Of a stretch of 64,000 nt of DNA, positions 26,380 to 33,622 are shown in pieces; the first letter of the stretch is position 1, and each line of letters begins with the position of its first letter. Position numbers and translations under genes: made by a program. The notes beneath the pieces were generated by a model. It ran no database searches and had not been told where the DNA came from. It saw nothing but the letters and a program-made list of their open reading frames with translations. The stretch comes from Streptomyces sp. DG2A-72 (GTDB taxonomy: Bacteria > Actinomycetota > Actinomycetes > Streptomycetales > Streptomycetaceae). The DNA lies in the NCBI RefSeq assembly GCF_030499575.1, contig NZ_JASTLC010000001.1, positions 7,960,001 to 8,024,000 on the forward strand, in the 5' to 3' direction.

Positions 26380-27028
26380 CCGGCCGGCAGCAAGGTCAAC
26401 GCCGGCGCCCAGCCCTGGAAGGGCGCCTTCGGCAAGATGATGGCGAGCAGGTACGCCGACCTGAACCGCACGCCCAAGCCCCGCGCGACCGTCGAGTGCG
26501 GCTCGTACTCGAACCCGAACCACGGCTGCACCGACGAGCGCGAGGACGCCCTCGCCGCGTACACCGACGTCCTCGCCGCCGTCGGCATCTCGGTCTTCCT
26601 CGAGGACAAGACGTCGTACGACAAGGCCATGGCGAAGTTCCGCACCCGCACCGCCGCCTACGTCCCAGGAAACCTGCCGCGACCTCACCCACACCGGCTA
26701 CGGCATCTCCGTGATCTCGCACGTCGCCGAGACCAGCCGGATCCAGGGGCGGGACCTGTACGGCACCGATGTAGGCGAGCGGCTGCGGCATGCGCTCGGG
26801 TTCCAGGCGAAGTACGAGCTGGGGACGGCCGCGCCGAGCTGGCTGTGCGGCGGATCGCTGCACCTGGGGCTCGGCCCGGTCGCCGAGGTCGGCCACAACG
26901 CCCTGCACAACCGTCTCGGCCACGCCATGACCAACACCCAGACCGTCACCGAGCGAGGCCGGCCGGCGGGCAGCAACAACCTCTTCGTCGCCTGGGAGAC
27001 GCTCACCCATGGGGACAACCCGAGCTGA
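26380..27028 (+). pseudogene. Alginate lyase family pseudogene
   Basis: From about 26380 one frame reads QPWKGAFGKMMASRYADL, then VECGSYSNPNHGCTDEREDA; this is the start of the alginate-lyase (alpha/alpha toroid) domain without its signal peptide or start codon. After AMAKFRTRTAAYV (about 26665) the frame changes, and the other frame carries CRDLTHTGYGISVISHVAET to GSNNLFVAWETLTHG, the domain's end. The middle of the domain is mostly missing, so deletions and a frameshift have destroyed it. An intact enzyme would be secreted and cleave uronic-acid polymers. Confidence 0.82.
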
Positions 27029-27096
27029 GCCGTCAGGGTTCCGTCAAAGACGTCCCCTGGCGCCTACCTCGTCCCGTTTGTCCACATCGTTGGCCG

Positions 27097-27120
27097 TAAG
27101 GTCGACGCTGCGTACGCAGC
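27097..27120 (+). promoter_or_regulatory. Putative kdpDE promoter with perfect 14-bp palindrome
   Basis: TAAGGT at 27097-27102 resembles a -10 box. A perfect palindrome, GCTGCGTACGCAGC, lies at 27107-27120, at or just past the expected start point and 24 bases before the kdpD ATG. It is a candidate operator. Confidence 0.5.
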
Positions 27121-27144
27121 AGTGAACGGGAAGACAATAGGGCC

Positions 27145-29712
27145 ATGGGACGCGGCAAGCTTCGGATCTACCTCGGTGCGGCACCGGGGGTGGGCAAGAC
27201 GTACGCGATGCTGTCCGAGGCGCATCGGCGGGTCGAGCGGGGCACGGACTGTGTGGTGGCGTTCGTGGAGCATCATGGCCGGCCGCGGACCGAGGTGATG
27301 CTGCACGGTCTGGAGCAGATCCCGCGCCGGGAGCTGGAGTATCGCGGCGGTCTCTTCACGGAGATGGACGTCGATGCCGTCCTCGCGCGCCGACCCCGGG
27401 TGGCCCTGGTCGACGAGCTGGCGCACACCAACATTCCCGGGTCGCGGAATGCCAAGCGGTGGCAGGACGTGGAGGAGTTGCTGGCGGCCGGGATCGATGT
27501 GGTCTCGACGGTGAACATCCAGCATCTGGAGTCGCTGGGCGATGTCGTCGAGTCGATCACGGGGGTGCGGCAGCGGGAGACGGTGCCGGACGAGGTGGTG
27601 CGGCGGGCGGATCAGATAGAGCTGGTCGACATGTCGCCGCAGGCGCTGCGGCGGCGGATGGCGCACGGCAACATCTACAAGTCCGACAAGGTCGACGCGG
27701 CGCTGTCGAACTACTTCCGGCCCGGGAATCTGACGGCGTTGCGGGAGCTGGCGCTGCTGTGGGTGGCGGACCGGGTCGACGAGTATCTGCAGCAGTACCG
27801 CAGCGATCACCGGGTGTCGGCGATCTGGGGTTCGCGGGAGCGGATCGTGGTGGGGCTGACGGGGGGTCCGGAGGGGCGGACGCTGATTCGGCGGGCGGCG
27901 CGGCTGGCGGAGAAGGGGGCCGGGGGTGAGGTGCTGGCGGTGTATATCGCCCGCAGCGACGGGTTGACGTCGGCCTCGCCGAAGGAGCTGGCGGTGCAGC
28001 GGGCGCTGGTGGAGGACCTGGGTGGGACGTCTCATCATGTGGTGGGGGATGACGTTCCTGCCGCCCTGCTGGAGTTCGCGCGGGGGGTGAATGCCACGCA
28101 GATAGTGCTGGGGGTGTCGCGGCGTAAGAGCTGGCAGTACGTGTTCGGGCCGGGTGTGGGGGCTTCGGTGGCCCGGGATTCAGGGCCCGATCTCGACGTC
28201 CATCTGATCACCCATGGCGAGGCGGGCAAGGGGCGAGGCCTGCCCGTCGCCCGGGGTGCGCGCCTGGGTCGGTCCAGGATCATCTGGGGCTGGGCGGTCG
28301 GGCTGGCCGGCCCGGCGCTCCTGGCGGTGCTGCTGAACGCCGTCGATCTCGGCCTGGCCAACAACATGCTGCTGTTCCTGACGGTGGTCGTGGCGGCGGC
28401 GCTGCTCGGCGGGCTCTTCCCGGCGCTGGCCTCGGCGGCCTTCGGGTCGCTGCTGCTGAACTACTTCTTCACCCGGCCCCTGCACCGGCTGACGATCGCG
28501 GACCCGAAGAACATCGTCGCCCTCGTGATCTTCGTCGGGGTGGCGGTGTCGGTGGCGTCGGTGGTGGATCTGGCGGCCCGGCGTACTCAGCAGGCGGCGC
28601 GGCTGCGGGCCGAGTCGGAGATCCTGTCGTTCCTGGCGGGCAATGTGCTGCGCGGTGAGACCGGGCTGGAGGAGTTGCTGGAGCGGGTGCGGGAGACGTT
28701 CGGGATGGAGTCGGCGGCGCTGCTGGAGCGGCAGAGCGATGTGGAGCCGTGGACCTGTGCCGGGAGTGTGGGGCCGCGGCCGTGCGCGGGTCCGGAGGAC
28801 GCGGATGTGGATGTGCCGGTGGGGGATCACATGGCGCTGGCGCTGACCGGGCGGGTGCTGCCGGCGGAGGACCGGCGGGTGCTGGCCGCGTTCGCCGCGC
28901 AGGCGGCGGTGGTGCTGGACCGGCGGCGGCTGCGGGCGGAGGCCGACCGGGCGCGGGCGCTGGCGGAGGGCAACCGGATCCGTACCGCGCTGCTGGCCGC
29001 CGTCAGCCATGACCTGCGTACCCCGCTGGCGGGCATCAAGGCGGCGGTGACCAGCCTGCGCTCGGACGATGTGGCGTGGTCTCAGGAGGATCAGGCGGAG
29101 CTGCTGGAGGGGATCGAGGACGGTACCGACCGTCTCGACCATCTGGTGGGCAATCTGCTGGACATGTCGCGGCTGCAGACCGGCACGGTCACCCCGATCA
29201 TCCGGGAGATCGATCTGGACGAGGTGGTGCCGATGGCGCTGGGCGGGGTGCCCGAGGACAGCGTGGAACTCGACATCCCCGAGACCTTGCCGATGGTGTC
29301 CGTCGACGCCGGGCTGCTGGAGCGGTCGGTGGCCAACCTGGTCGAGAACGCGGTCAAGTACAGTCCGGACGGCAAGCTCGTCCTGGTGTCCGCCAGCGCC
29401 ATCGCCGACCGGGTGGAGGTGCGGGTGGTGGATCGCGGGCCCGGTGTCCCGGACGAGGCCAAGGTACGTATCTTCGAGCCGTTCCAGCGTTACGGCGATG
29501 CCCCGCGCGGCGCCGGAGTCGGCCTCGGTCTCGCCGTCGCCCGCGGTTTCGCCGAGGCGATGGACGGCACCCTGCACGCCGAGGACACCCCCGGCGGCGG
29601 CCTCACCATGGTCCTCTCCCTCCACGGGACCGGCTCCCGCCCGCCGGACGCGGCCGGACCGCACGCGCAGGAACCCCTTCACCCCGCTCGACCGGAAAGG
29701 CAGTCCCTATGA
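27145..29712 (+). CDS. kdpD: Sensor histidine kinase KdpD
   Basis: An 855-residue KdpD, which senses K+ limitation or salt stress and phosphorylates KdpE. The N-terminal KdpD domain has the Walker A-like GAAPGVGKTYAM (residues about 11-22) and VDELAHTNIPGSRN; a universal-stress-type domain follows (about 235-370); then membrane helices (about 378-480), a GAF domain (about 495-600) and a kinase core with AVSHDLRTPLAGIKAA, NLVENAVKYS and GVGLGLAVARGFAEA. The length is normal. Its stop overlaps the kdpE start (ATGA). No kdpFABC genes are visible in this window, so the ATPase is encoded elsewhere or absent. Confidence 0.93.
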   Translation: MGRGKLRIYLGAAPGVGKTYAMLSEAHRRVERGTDCVVAFVEHHGRPRTEVMLHGLEQIPRRELEYRGGLFTEMDVDAVLARRPRVALVDELAHTNIPGSRNAKRWQDVEELLAAGIDVVSTVNIQHLESLGDVVESITGVRQRETVPDEVVRRADQIELVDMSPQALRRRMAHGNIYKSDKVDAALSNYFRPGNLTALRELALLWVADRVDEYLQQYRSDHRVSAIWGSRERIVVGLTGGPEGRTLIRRAARLAEKGAGGEVLAVYIARSDGLTSASPKELAVQRALVEDLGGTSHHVVGDDVPAALLEFARGVNATQIVLGVSRRKSWQYVFGPGVGASVARDSGPDLDVHLITHGEAGKGRGLPVARGARLGRSRIIWGWAVGLAGPALLAVLLNAVDLGLANNMLLFLTVVVAAALLGGLFPALASAAFGSLLLNYFFTRPLHRLTIADPKNIVALVIFVGVAVSVASVVDLAARRTQQAARLRAESEILSFLAGNVLRGETGLEELLERVRETFGMESAALLERQSDVEPWTCAGSVGPRPCAGPEDADVDVPVGDHMALALTGRVLPAEDRRVLAAFAAQAAVVLDRRRLRAEADRARALAEGNRIRTALLAAVSHDLRTPLAGIKAAVTSLRSDDVAWSQEDQAELLEGIEDGTDRLDHLVGNLLDMSRLQTGTVTPIIREIDLDEVVPMALGGVPEDSVELDIPETLPMVSVDAGLLERSVANLVENAVKYSPDGKLVLVSASAIADRVEVRVVDRGPGVPDEAKVRIFEPFQRYGDAPRGAGVGLGLAVARGFAEAMDGTLHAEDTPGGGLTMVLSLHGTGSRPPDAAGPHAQEPLHPARPERQSL

Positions 29713-30392
29713 CCCGGGTGCTCGTGATCGAGGACGAGCCGCAGATCGTGCGCGCCCTAGTGATCAACCTCAAGGCCCGCAAGTACGAGGTCGACGCGGC
29801 CCACGACGGCGCCACCGCCCTCCAGCTCGCCGCCGCCCGCCACCCCGACGTCGTGGTGCTCGACCTGGGACTGCCCGACCTCGACGGCGTCGAGGTGATC
29901 AAGGGGCTGCGTGGCTGGACCCGGGTGCCGATCATCGTGCTCTCCGCCCGGCACACCTCCGACGAGAAGGTCGAGGCGCTGGACGCGGGCGCCGACGACT
30001 ACGTCACCAAGCCCTTCGGCATGGACGAGCTGCTGGCCCGGCTGCGGGCCGCCGTCCGCCGCGCCGAGCCCACCGGGGGCGGCGAGGACGACGTGACGGT
30101 GGAGACCGACGAGTTCACCGTCGACCTGGCCGCCAAGAAGGTCAACCGCGCCGGCAAGGACGTACGGCTGACCCCCACGGAGTGGCACCTCCTGGAGGTC
30201 CTCGTCCGCAACAGCGGCCGCCTGGTCAGCCAGAAGCAGCTGCTGCAAGAGGTGTGGGGGCCGTCGTACGGGACGGAGACGAACTACCTGCGGGTGTACA
30301 TGGCCCAGCTCAGGAGGAAGCTGGAGGCCGACCCGTCGCACCCGAAACACTTCATGACGGAGCCGGGGATGGGGTACCGGTTCGAGCGCTAG
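29709..30392 (+). CDS. kdpE: Response regulator KdpE
   Basis: A 227-residue OmpR-family response regulator paired with KdpD. The receiver domain has acidic residues EDE at 8-10, phospho-acceptor Asp52 (VVVLDLGLP) and KPFG; the C-terminal winged helix ends FMTEPGMGYRFER as in KdpE. ATG 29709 overlaps the kdpD stop by four bases. Its natural targets would be kdpFABC, which are not nearby; the adjacent TrkA and KimA-like genes are reasonable alternative targets, but no binding-site evidence is visible. Confidence 0.92.
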   Translation: MTRVLVIEDEPQIVRALVINLKARKYEVDAAHDGATALQLAAARHPDVVVLDLGLPDLDGVEVIKGLRGWTRVPIIVLSARHTSDEKVEALDAGADDYVTKPFGMDELLARLRAAVRRAEPTGGGEDDVTVETDEFTVDLAAKKVNRAGKDVRLTPTEWHLLEVLVRNSGRLVSQKQLLQEVWGPSYGTETNYLRVYMAQLRRKLEADPSHPKHFMTEPGMGYRFER

Positions 30393-30435
30393 GACGGGGG
30401 GTACGTAGCTGTCGGCGCCCCGGTACGCTTCAGAT

Positions 30436-30834
30436 ATGGGTGGTGTTCCTCGTTCCGAAAAGCCGGTGGGCCGGTTCCGGCGCATGCTCGACCGGCTCTC
30501 CTCGTCGCAGGAGGACCTGGAGTCGGAGGAGCTGCGCGAGGACGCCGACACCGCAGGCTGTATCCGCATAGGTGACTGCCACGACCGTCAGATAGTGACC
30601 GTTACTGGTACCTTGCGCACGGTCACCCTGCGGCCGCGTGCGGGAGTCCCGGCTCTGGAGGCCGAGTTGTTCGACGGCTCCGCCGCGCTGGACGTGGTGT
30701 GGCTCGGCCGGCGCTCCATCGTGGGGATAGAGCCCGGACGCAAACTGATCGCATCGGGCCGGATCTCGATGAGCCGCGGACGCCGTGTGCTGTTCAACCC
30801 GAAATACGAACTGAGACCCCTCGGACGGGAGTAG
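30436..30834 (+). CDS. OB-fold nucleic-acid-binding domain protein
   Basis: A 132-residue protein with a basic N-terminus (RFRRMLDRLSSSQEDLESEE) and an OB-fold domain (residues about 45-130: VTVTGTLRTVTLRPRAGVPA, then LEAELFDGSAALDVVWLGRR, ending RRVLFNPKYELRPL). The family is conserved in Streptomyces next to DUF3159 and TrkA genes. It probably binds single-stranded nucleic acid, yet no partner is known. ATG 30436; the stop lies four bases before the DUF3159 start, so they share an mRNA. Confidence 0.8.
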   Translation: MGGVPRSEKPVGRFRRMLDRLSSSQEDLESEELREDADTAGCIRIGDCHDRQIVTVTGTLRTVTLRPRAGVPALEAELFDGSAALDVVWLGRRSIVGIEPGRKLIASGRISMSRGRRVLFNPKYELRPLGRE

Positions 30835-30837
30835 CCG

Positions 30838-31620
30838 GTGACGTCGCTCGACAAGCCGACCACAGACACCGAAGACACCGAAGACACCGCAGCCGCCGGG
30901 CACGACGCCCGGGCGGTGACCGAGGCAGCGCTGTTCGAGGCGTTCGGCGGCCTGCGGGGCATGATCGAGACGGTGCTGCCCGGTCTTCTCTTCGTCACCA
31001 TCTACACGATCAACAAGGACCTGCACCTGTCGGCGATCGCCGCCCTCGGTGTGTCCCTGCTGCTGGTCGTGGTCCGCCTGGCGATGAGGGACACCGTCAA
31101 GCACGCCTTCAGCGGAGTCTTCGGCGTCGCGTTCGGTGTCGTGTTCGCGATGATGACGGGCAACGCCAAGGACTTCTACCTGCCCGGCATGCTCTACACG
31201 CTGGGCCTGGCGCTCGCGTACATCATCACGACCCTGGCCGGCGTCCCGCTGCTCGGCCTGATCCTCGGCCCGGTCTTCAAGGAGAACCTCTCCTGGCGCA
31301 CCCGCAACCCGGGCCGAAAGAAGGCGTACGCCAAGGCCAGTTACGCCTGGGGACTGATCCTGCTCGCCAAGTGCGCGATCCTTTTCCCGCTGTACTGGTG
31401 GGCCGACACCACCCAGCTCGGCTGGGTCCTGGTCGCCCTGAAGATCCCGCCGTTCCTGCTGGCCGTCTGGCTGACCTGGGTGTTCCTGGCGAAGGCTCCG
31501 GCACCCATCGACGTGTTCGCCGAGATGGAGGCGGAGGAGAAGGCCGAGCAGGAACGCAAGGCAGCTCTCACGCCGGAGCACGGCGAGGCCACGGCGGGCC
31601 GGCACCGCCGGGACGCCTAG
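30838..31620 (+). CDS. DUF3159 family membrane protein
   Basis: A 260-residue actinobacterial DUF3159 protein. After an acidic N-terminus it has about six hydrophobic helices: VLPGLLFVTIYTI, SAIAALGVSLLLVVV, HAFSGVFGVAFGVVFAMM, YTLGLALAYIITTLAG, LILLAKCAILFPLYWW, and PPFLLAVWLTWVFLA. A polar tail ends it. It starts GTG at 30838. The family is always near OB-fold and TrkA-like genes in Streptomyces and a role in transport has been guessed, but none is proven. Confidence 0.87.
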   Translation: MTSLDKPTTDTEDTEDTAAAGHDARAVTEAALFEAFGGLRGMIETVLPGLLFVTIYTINKDLHLSAIAALGVSLLLVVVRLAMRDTVKHAFSGVFGVAFGVVFAMMTGNAKDFYLPGMLYTLGLALAYIITTLAGVPLLGLILGPVFKENLSWRTRNPGRKKAYAKASYAWGLILLAKCAILFPLYWWADTTQLGWVLVALKIPPFLLAVWLTWVFLAKAPAPIDVFAEMEAEEKAEQERKAALTPEHGEATAGRHRRDA

Positions 31621-31646
31621 GCGCTCCGCTGGAGGTGCCGCGATAT

Positions 31647-31737
31647 GCCGTCGATCGTCTGCGGCGCCGTCGTAGCTCGTCGCGCCCACGCGGCGGAGCC
31701 GCATATAGATACAGCCCCGCGCCCCTTCAGGGCGCTG
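31647..31737. repeat. Dispersed Streptomyces intergenic repeat, copy 1
   Basis: This 91-base unit aligns without gaps with 62017-62107. It contains two hairpins (GCGGCGGAGCCGC and GCGCCCCTTCAGGGCGC) and a conserved CATATAGATACAGCCCCGC core. I recall this unit as very common between Streptomyces genes. It lies just after the DUF3159 stop. Confidence 0.85.
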
Positions 31738-31780
31738 CCGAACCGCAGCAGACATCGCCGGACCGCCTAGCAAGCGGTTC

Positions 31781-31831
31781 TACGACGACGGAGGGCGCCC
31801 CGCGAGTCGCGGGGCGCCCTCCGTCGTCGTA
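31781..31831. terminator. Very long bidirectional terminator hairpin
   Basis: Bases 31781-31805 are an exact inverted repeat of 31807-31831, giving a 25-base stem minus the few bases forming the loop. It lies between convergent DUF3159 and TrkA genes. Confidence 0.88.
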
Positions 31832-31844
31832 ACCCTGGAACGGC

Positions 31845-32522
31845 TCAGCTCACCGTGTCCTCGCGCCGCACCGACAGCAGATCCTCCAGCTGCTCCTCGC
31901 GGGCCTGGGCCGCCACGAACAGCAGCTCGTCGCCCGCTTCCAGGGAGTCCTCCTGGGACGGGGTGAGGACGCGGTTGCCGCGGATGATGGTGACCAGGGA
32001 GGTGTCCTGCGGCCACTCGACATCGCCGACCTGCGTGCCGGCCAGAGCCGACTCCTCCGGCAGGGTCAGCTCGACGAGGTTGGCGTCGCCGTGGCTGAAG
32101 CGCAGCAGCCGGACCAGGTCGCCGACGCTGACCGCCTCCTCGACGAGGGCGGACATGAGACGGGGGGTGGAGACGGCGACGTCGACGCCCCAGGACTCGT
32201 TGAACAGCCACTCGTTCTTCGGGTTGTTCACCCGGGCGACGACGCGCGGGACGCCGTATTCCGTCTTCGCCAGCAGGGAGACGACCAGGTTCACCTTGTC
32301 GTCGCCGGTCGCGGCGATCACGACGTTGCAGCGCTGGAGCGCGGCCTCGTCCAGGGACGTGATCTCGCAGGCGTCGGCGAGCAGCCACTCCGCCTGCGGC
32401 ACGCGCTCGACCGAGATGGCGGTCGGCGCTTTGTCGATGAGCAGGACCTCGTGGCCGTTCTCCAGCAGTTCGCCCGCGATCGAGCGGCCCACCGCACCGG
32501 CACCGGCAATGGCGACCCTCAT
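31845..32522 (-). CDS. TrkA-type potassium-channel/transporter regulatory protein (second of pair)
   Basis: A 225-residue RCK protein: an N-terminal NAD-binding Rossmann domain (MRVAIAGAGAVGRSIAGELL, then VVIAATGDDKVNLVVSLLA) and a C-terminal TrkA-C domain (residues about 140-220). Such proteins gate K+ uptake in response to nucleotides. ATG 32522 shares one base with the stop of its partner upstream (TGATG), so the two are made together and probably form a hetero-octameric gating ring. The membrane subunit is not adjacent; the nearest K+ permease is the KimA-like gene. Confidence 0.88.
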   Translation of the reverse strand: MRVAIAGAGAVGRSIAGELLENGHEVLLIDKAPTAISVERVPQAEWLLADACEITSLDEAALQRCNVVIAATGDDKVNLVVSLLAKTEYGVPRVVARVNNPKNEWLFNESWGVDVAVSTPRLMSALVEEAVSVGDLVRLLRFSHGDANLVELTLPEESALAGTQVGDVEWPQDTSLVTIIRGNRVLTPSQEDSLEAGDELLFVAAQAREEQLEDLLSVRREDTVS

Positions 32523-33193
32523 CAGTGACCGCCCTCCTCTTCGGGACCCTTGGCGAACGCCGCCTCGACCTTGTCGACCTCGTCGGCACGCATCATCACG
32601 TGCACCAGGTCGCCCTCCTGCAGCACCGTCTGCGAGGAGGGCAGCACCGCCTCACCGAGGCGGGTCAGGAACGCCACGCGGACGCCCGTCTCCTCCTGCA
32701 GCTTGCTGATCTTGTGACCGACCCAGGCGGTCGAGGCGTGCACCTCGGCCAGCTGGACACCGCCGGTGGGGTCGCGCCACAGCGGCTCGGCACCCGAGGG
32801 GAGCAGACGGCGCAGCATCTGGTCGGCGGTCCAGCGCACGGTCGCGACGGTGGGGATGCCGAGGCGCTGGTAGACCTCGGCGCGGCGGGGGTCGTAGATA
32901 CGGGCCGCGACGTTCTCGATGCCGAACATCTCGCGCGCGACGCGGGCGGCGATGATGTTCGAGTTGTCGCCGCTGGAGACGGCGGCGAAGGCGCCGGCCT
33001 CCTCGATGCCGGCCTCGCGCAGGGTGTCCTGGTCGAAGCCGACGCCGGTGACCCGGCGGCCACCGAACGAGGAGCCGAGCCGTCGGAAGGCGGTGGGGTC
33101 CTGGTCGATCACGGCGACCGTGTGCCCCTGTTGCTCCAAGGTCTGGGCGAGAGCGGAGCCCACTCTGCCGCAGCCCATGATGACGATGTGCAC
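32522..33193 (-). CDS. TrkA-type potassium-channel/transporter regulatory protein (first of pair)
   Basis: A 223-residue RCK protein with a Rossmann motif (MHIVIMGCGRVGSALAQTL), a second conserved stretch (AFAAVSSGDNSNIIAARVAR) and a TrkA-C domain with GEAVLPSSQTVLQEGDLVHV. It differs from its partner enough to be a distinct subunit. ATG 33193. A 31-residue membrane peptide and an 11-bp repeat array lie upstream, then the divergent KimA-like permease. Role in K+ uptake control is by family and neighbourhood. Confidence 0.88.
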   Translation of the reverse strand: MHIVIMGCGRVGSALAQTLEQQGHTVAVIDQDPTAFRRLGSSFGGRRVTGVGFDQDTLREAGIEEAGAFAAVSSGDNSNIIAARVAREMFGIENVAARIYDPRRAEVYQRLGIPTVATVRWTADQMLRRLLPSGAEPLWRDPTGGVQLAEVHASTAWVGHKISKLQEETGVRVAFLTRLGEAVLPSSQTVLQEGDLVHVMMRADEVDKVEAAFAKGPEEEGGH

Positions 33194-33310
33194 GACCGTC
33201 CTTCCGCTGTCAAAGAGTCGTTGACTAGGTCTGAACAGGGTCTCAGACCGCCGCCCAAGCTACACACGCGCGGTCGGCGGAGGGGACCCCCGTGCACGGG
33301 TCACTGCGGG

Positions 33311-33406
33311 TCAGCGGCGGCTGATGCTGCGGACGCTGACCAGGGTCAGGATGCCGAGGCCGACGAGGGCGGCCGCGGCGCCGATCAGCTGGGCGGTGCT
33401 GTGCAT
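33311..33406 (-). CDS. 31-residue membrane peptide
   Basis: A short frame, MHSTAQLIGAAAALVGLGIL followed by TLVSVRSISRR, with a single hydrophobic helix (residues about 6-24) and a basic end. Its ATG at 33406 has a very good ribosome site (GGAGG six bases upstream). It sits between the divergent TrkA pair and the KimA-like permease. It could be a small subunit or regulator of K+ transport (as KdpF is for Kdp), but this is inference. Confidence rests on the strong ribosome site and clean membrane helix. Confidence 0.65.
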   Translation of the reverse strand: MHSTAQLIGAAAALVGLGILTLVSVRSISRR

Positions 33407-33431
33407 GGATCCTCCAGAGGTCGGCAACGGC

Positions 33432-33494
33432 CGGGAGACGGACGGGAATCGGGCGGGAGTCCACCGGGAATCGATCGGGAATCAGTCGGGCTTT
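33432..33494. repeat. Six-unit 11-bp-period direct repeat array
   Basis: CGGGAATC-like units begin at 33432, 33443, 33454, 33465, 33476 and 33487, exactly 11 bases apart: CGGGAGAC, CGGGAATC, CGGGAGTC, CGGGAATC, CGGGAATC, CGGGCTTT. The array lies in the divergent spacer, 26 bases before the small peptide gene. CATATAGGCATAGG (33497-33510) beside it looks like promoter -10 sequence. Confidence 0.75.
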
Positions 33495-33622
33495 GTCATA
33501 TAGGCATAGGTGCCAGGCGGCCCGCGGAAACCGCCCCCGCACCGGTCCCTGTTTTCACCCGGTGAGCAGATGTGGGGTGGCAGGTGGGCGGCCCCCCGTT
33601 CGAACGCCTACGATCCTCTGTT

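Noticed and set aside
33481..33622. c-di-AMP (ydaO-type) riboswitch before the KimA-like gene
   Set aside because: The leader is too short and I could not find the conserved ydaO core, so no riboswitch is claimed.
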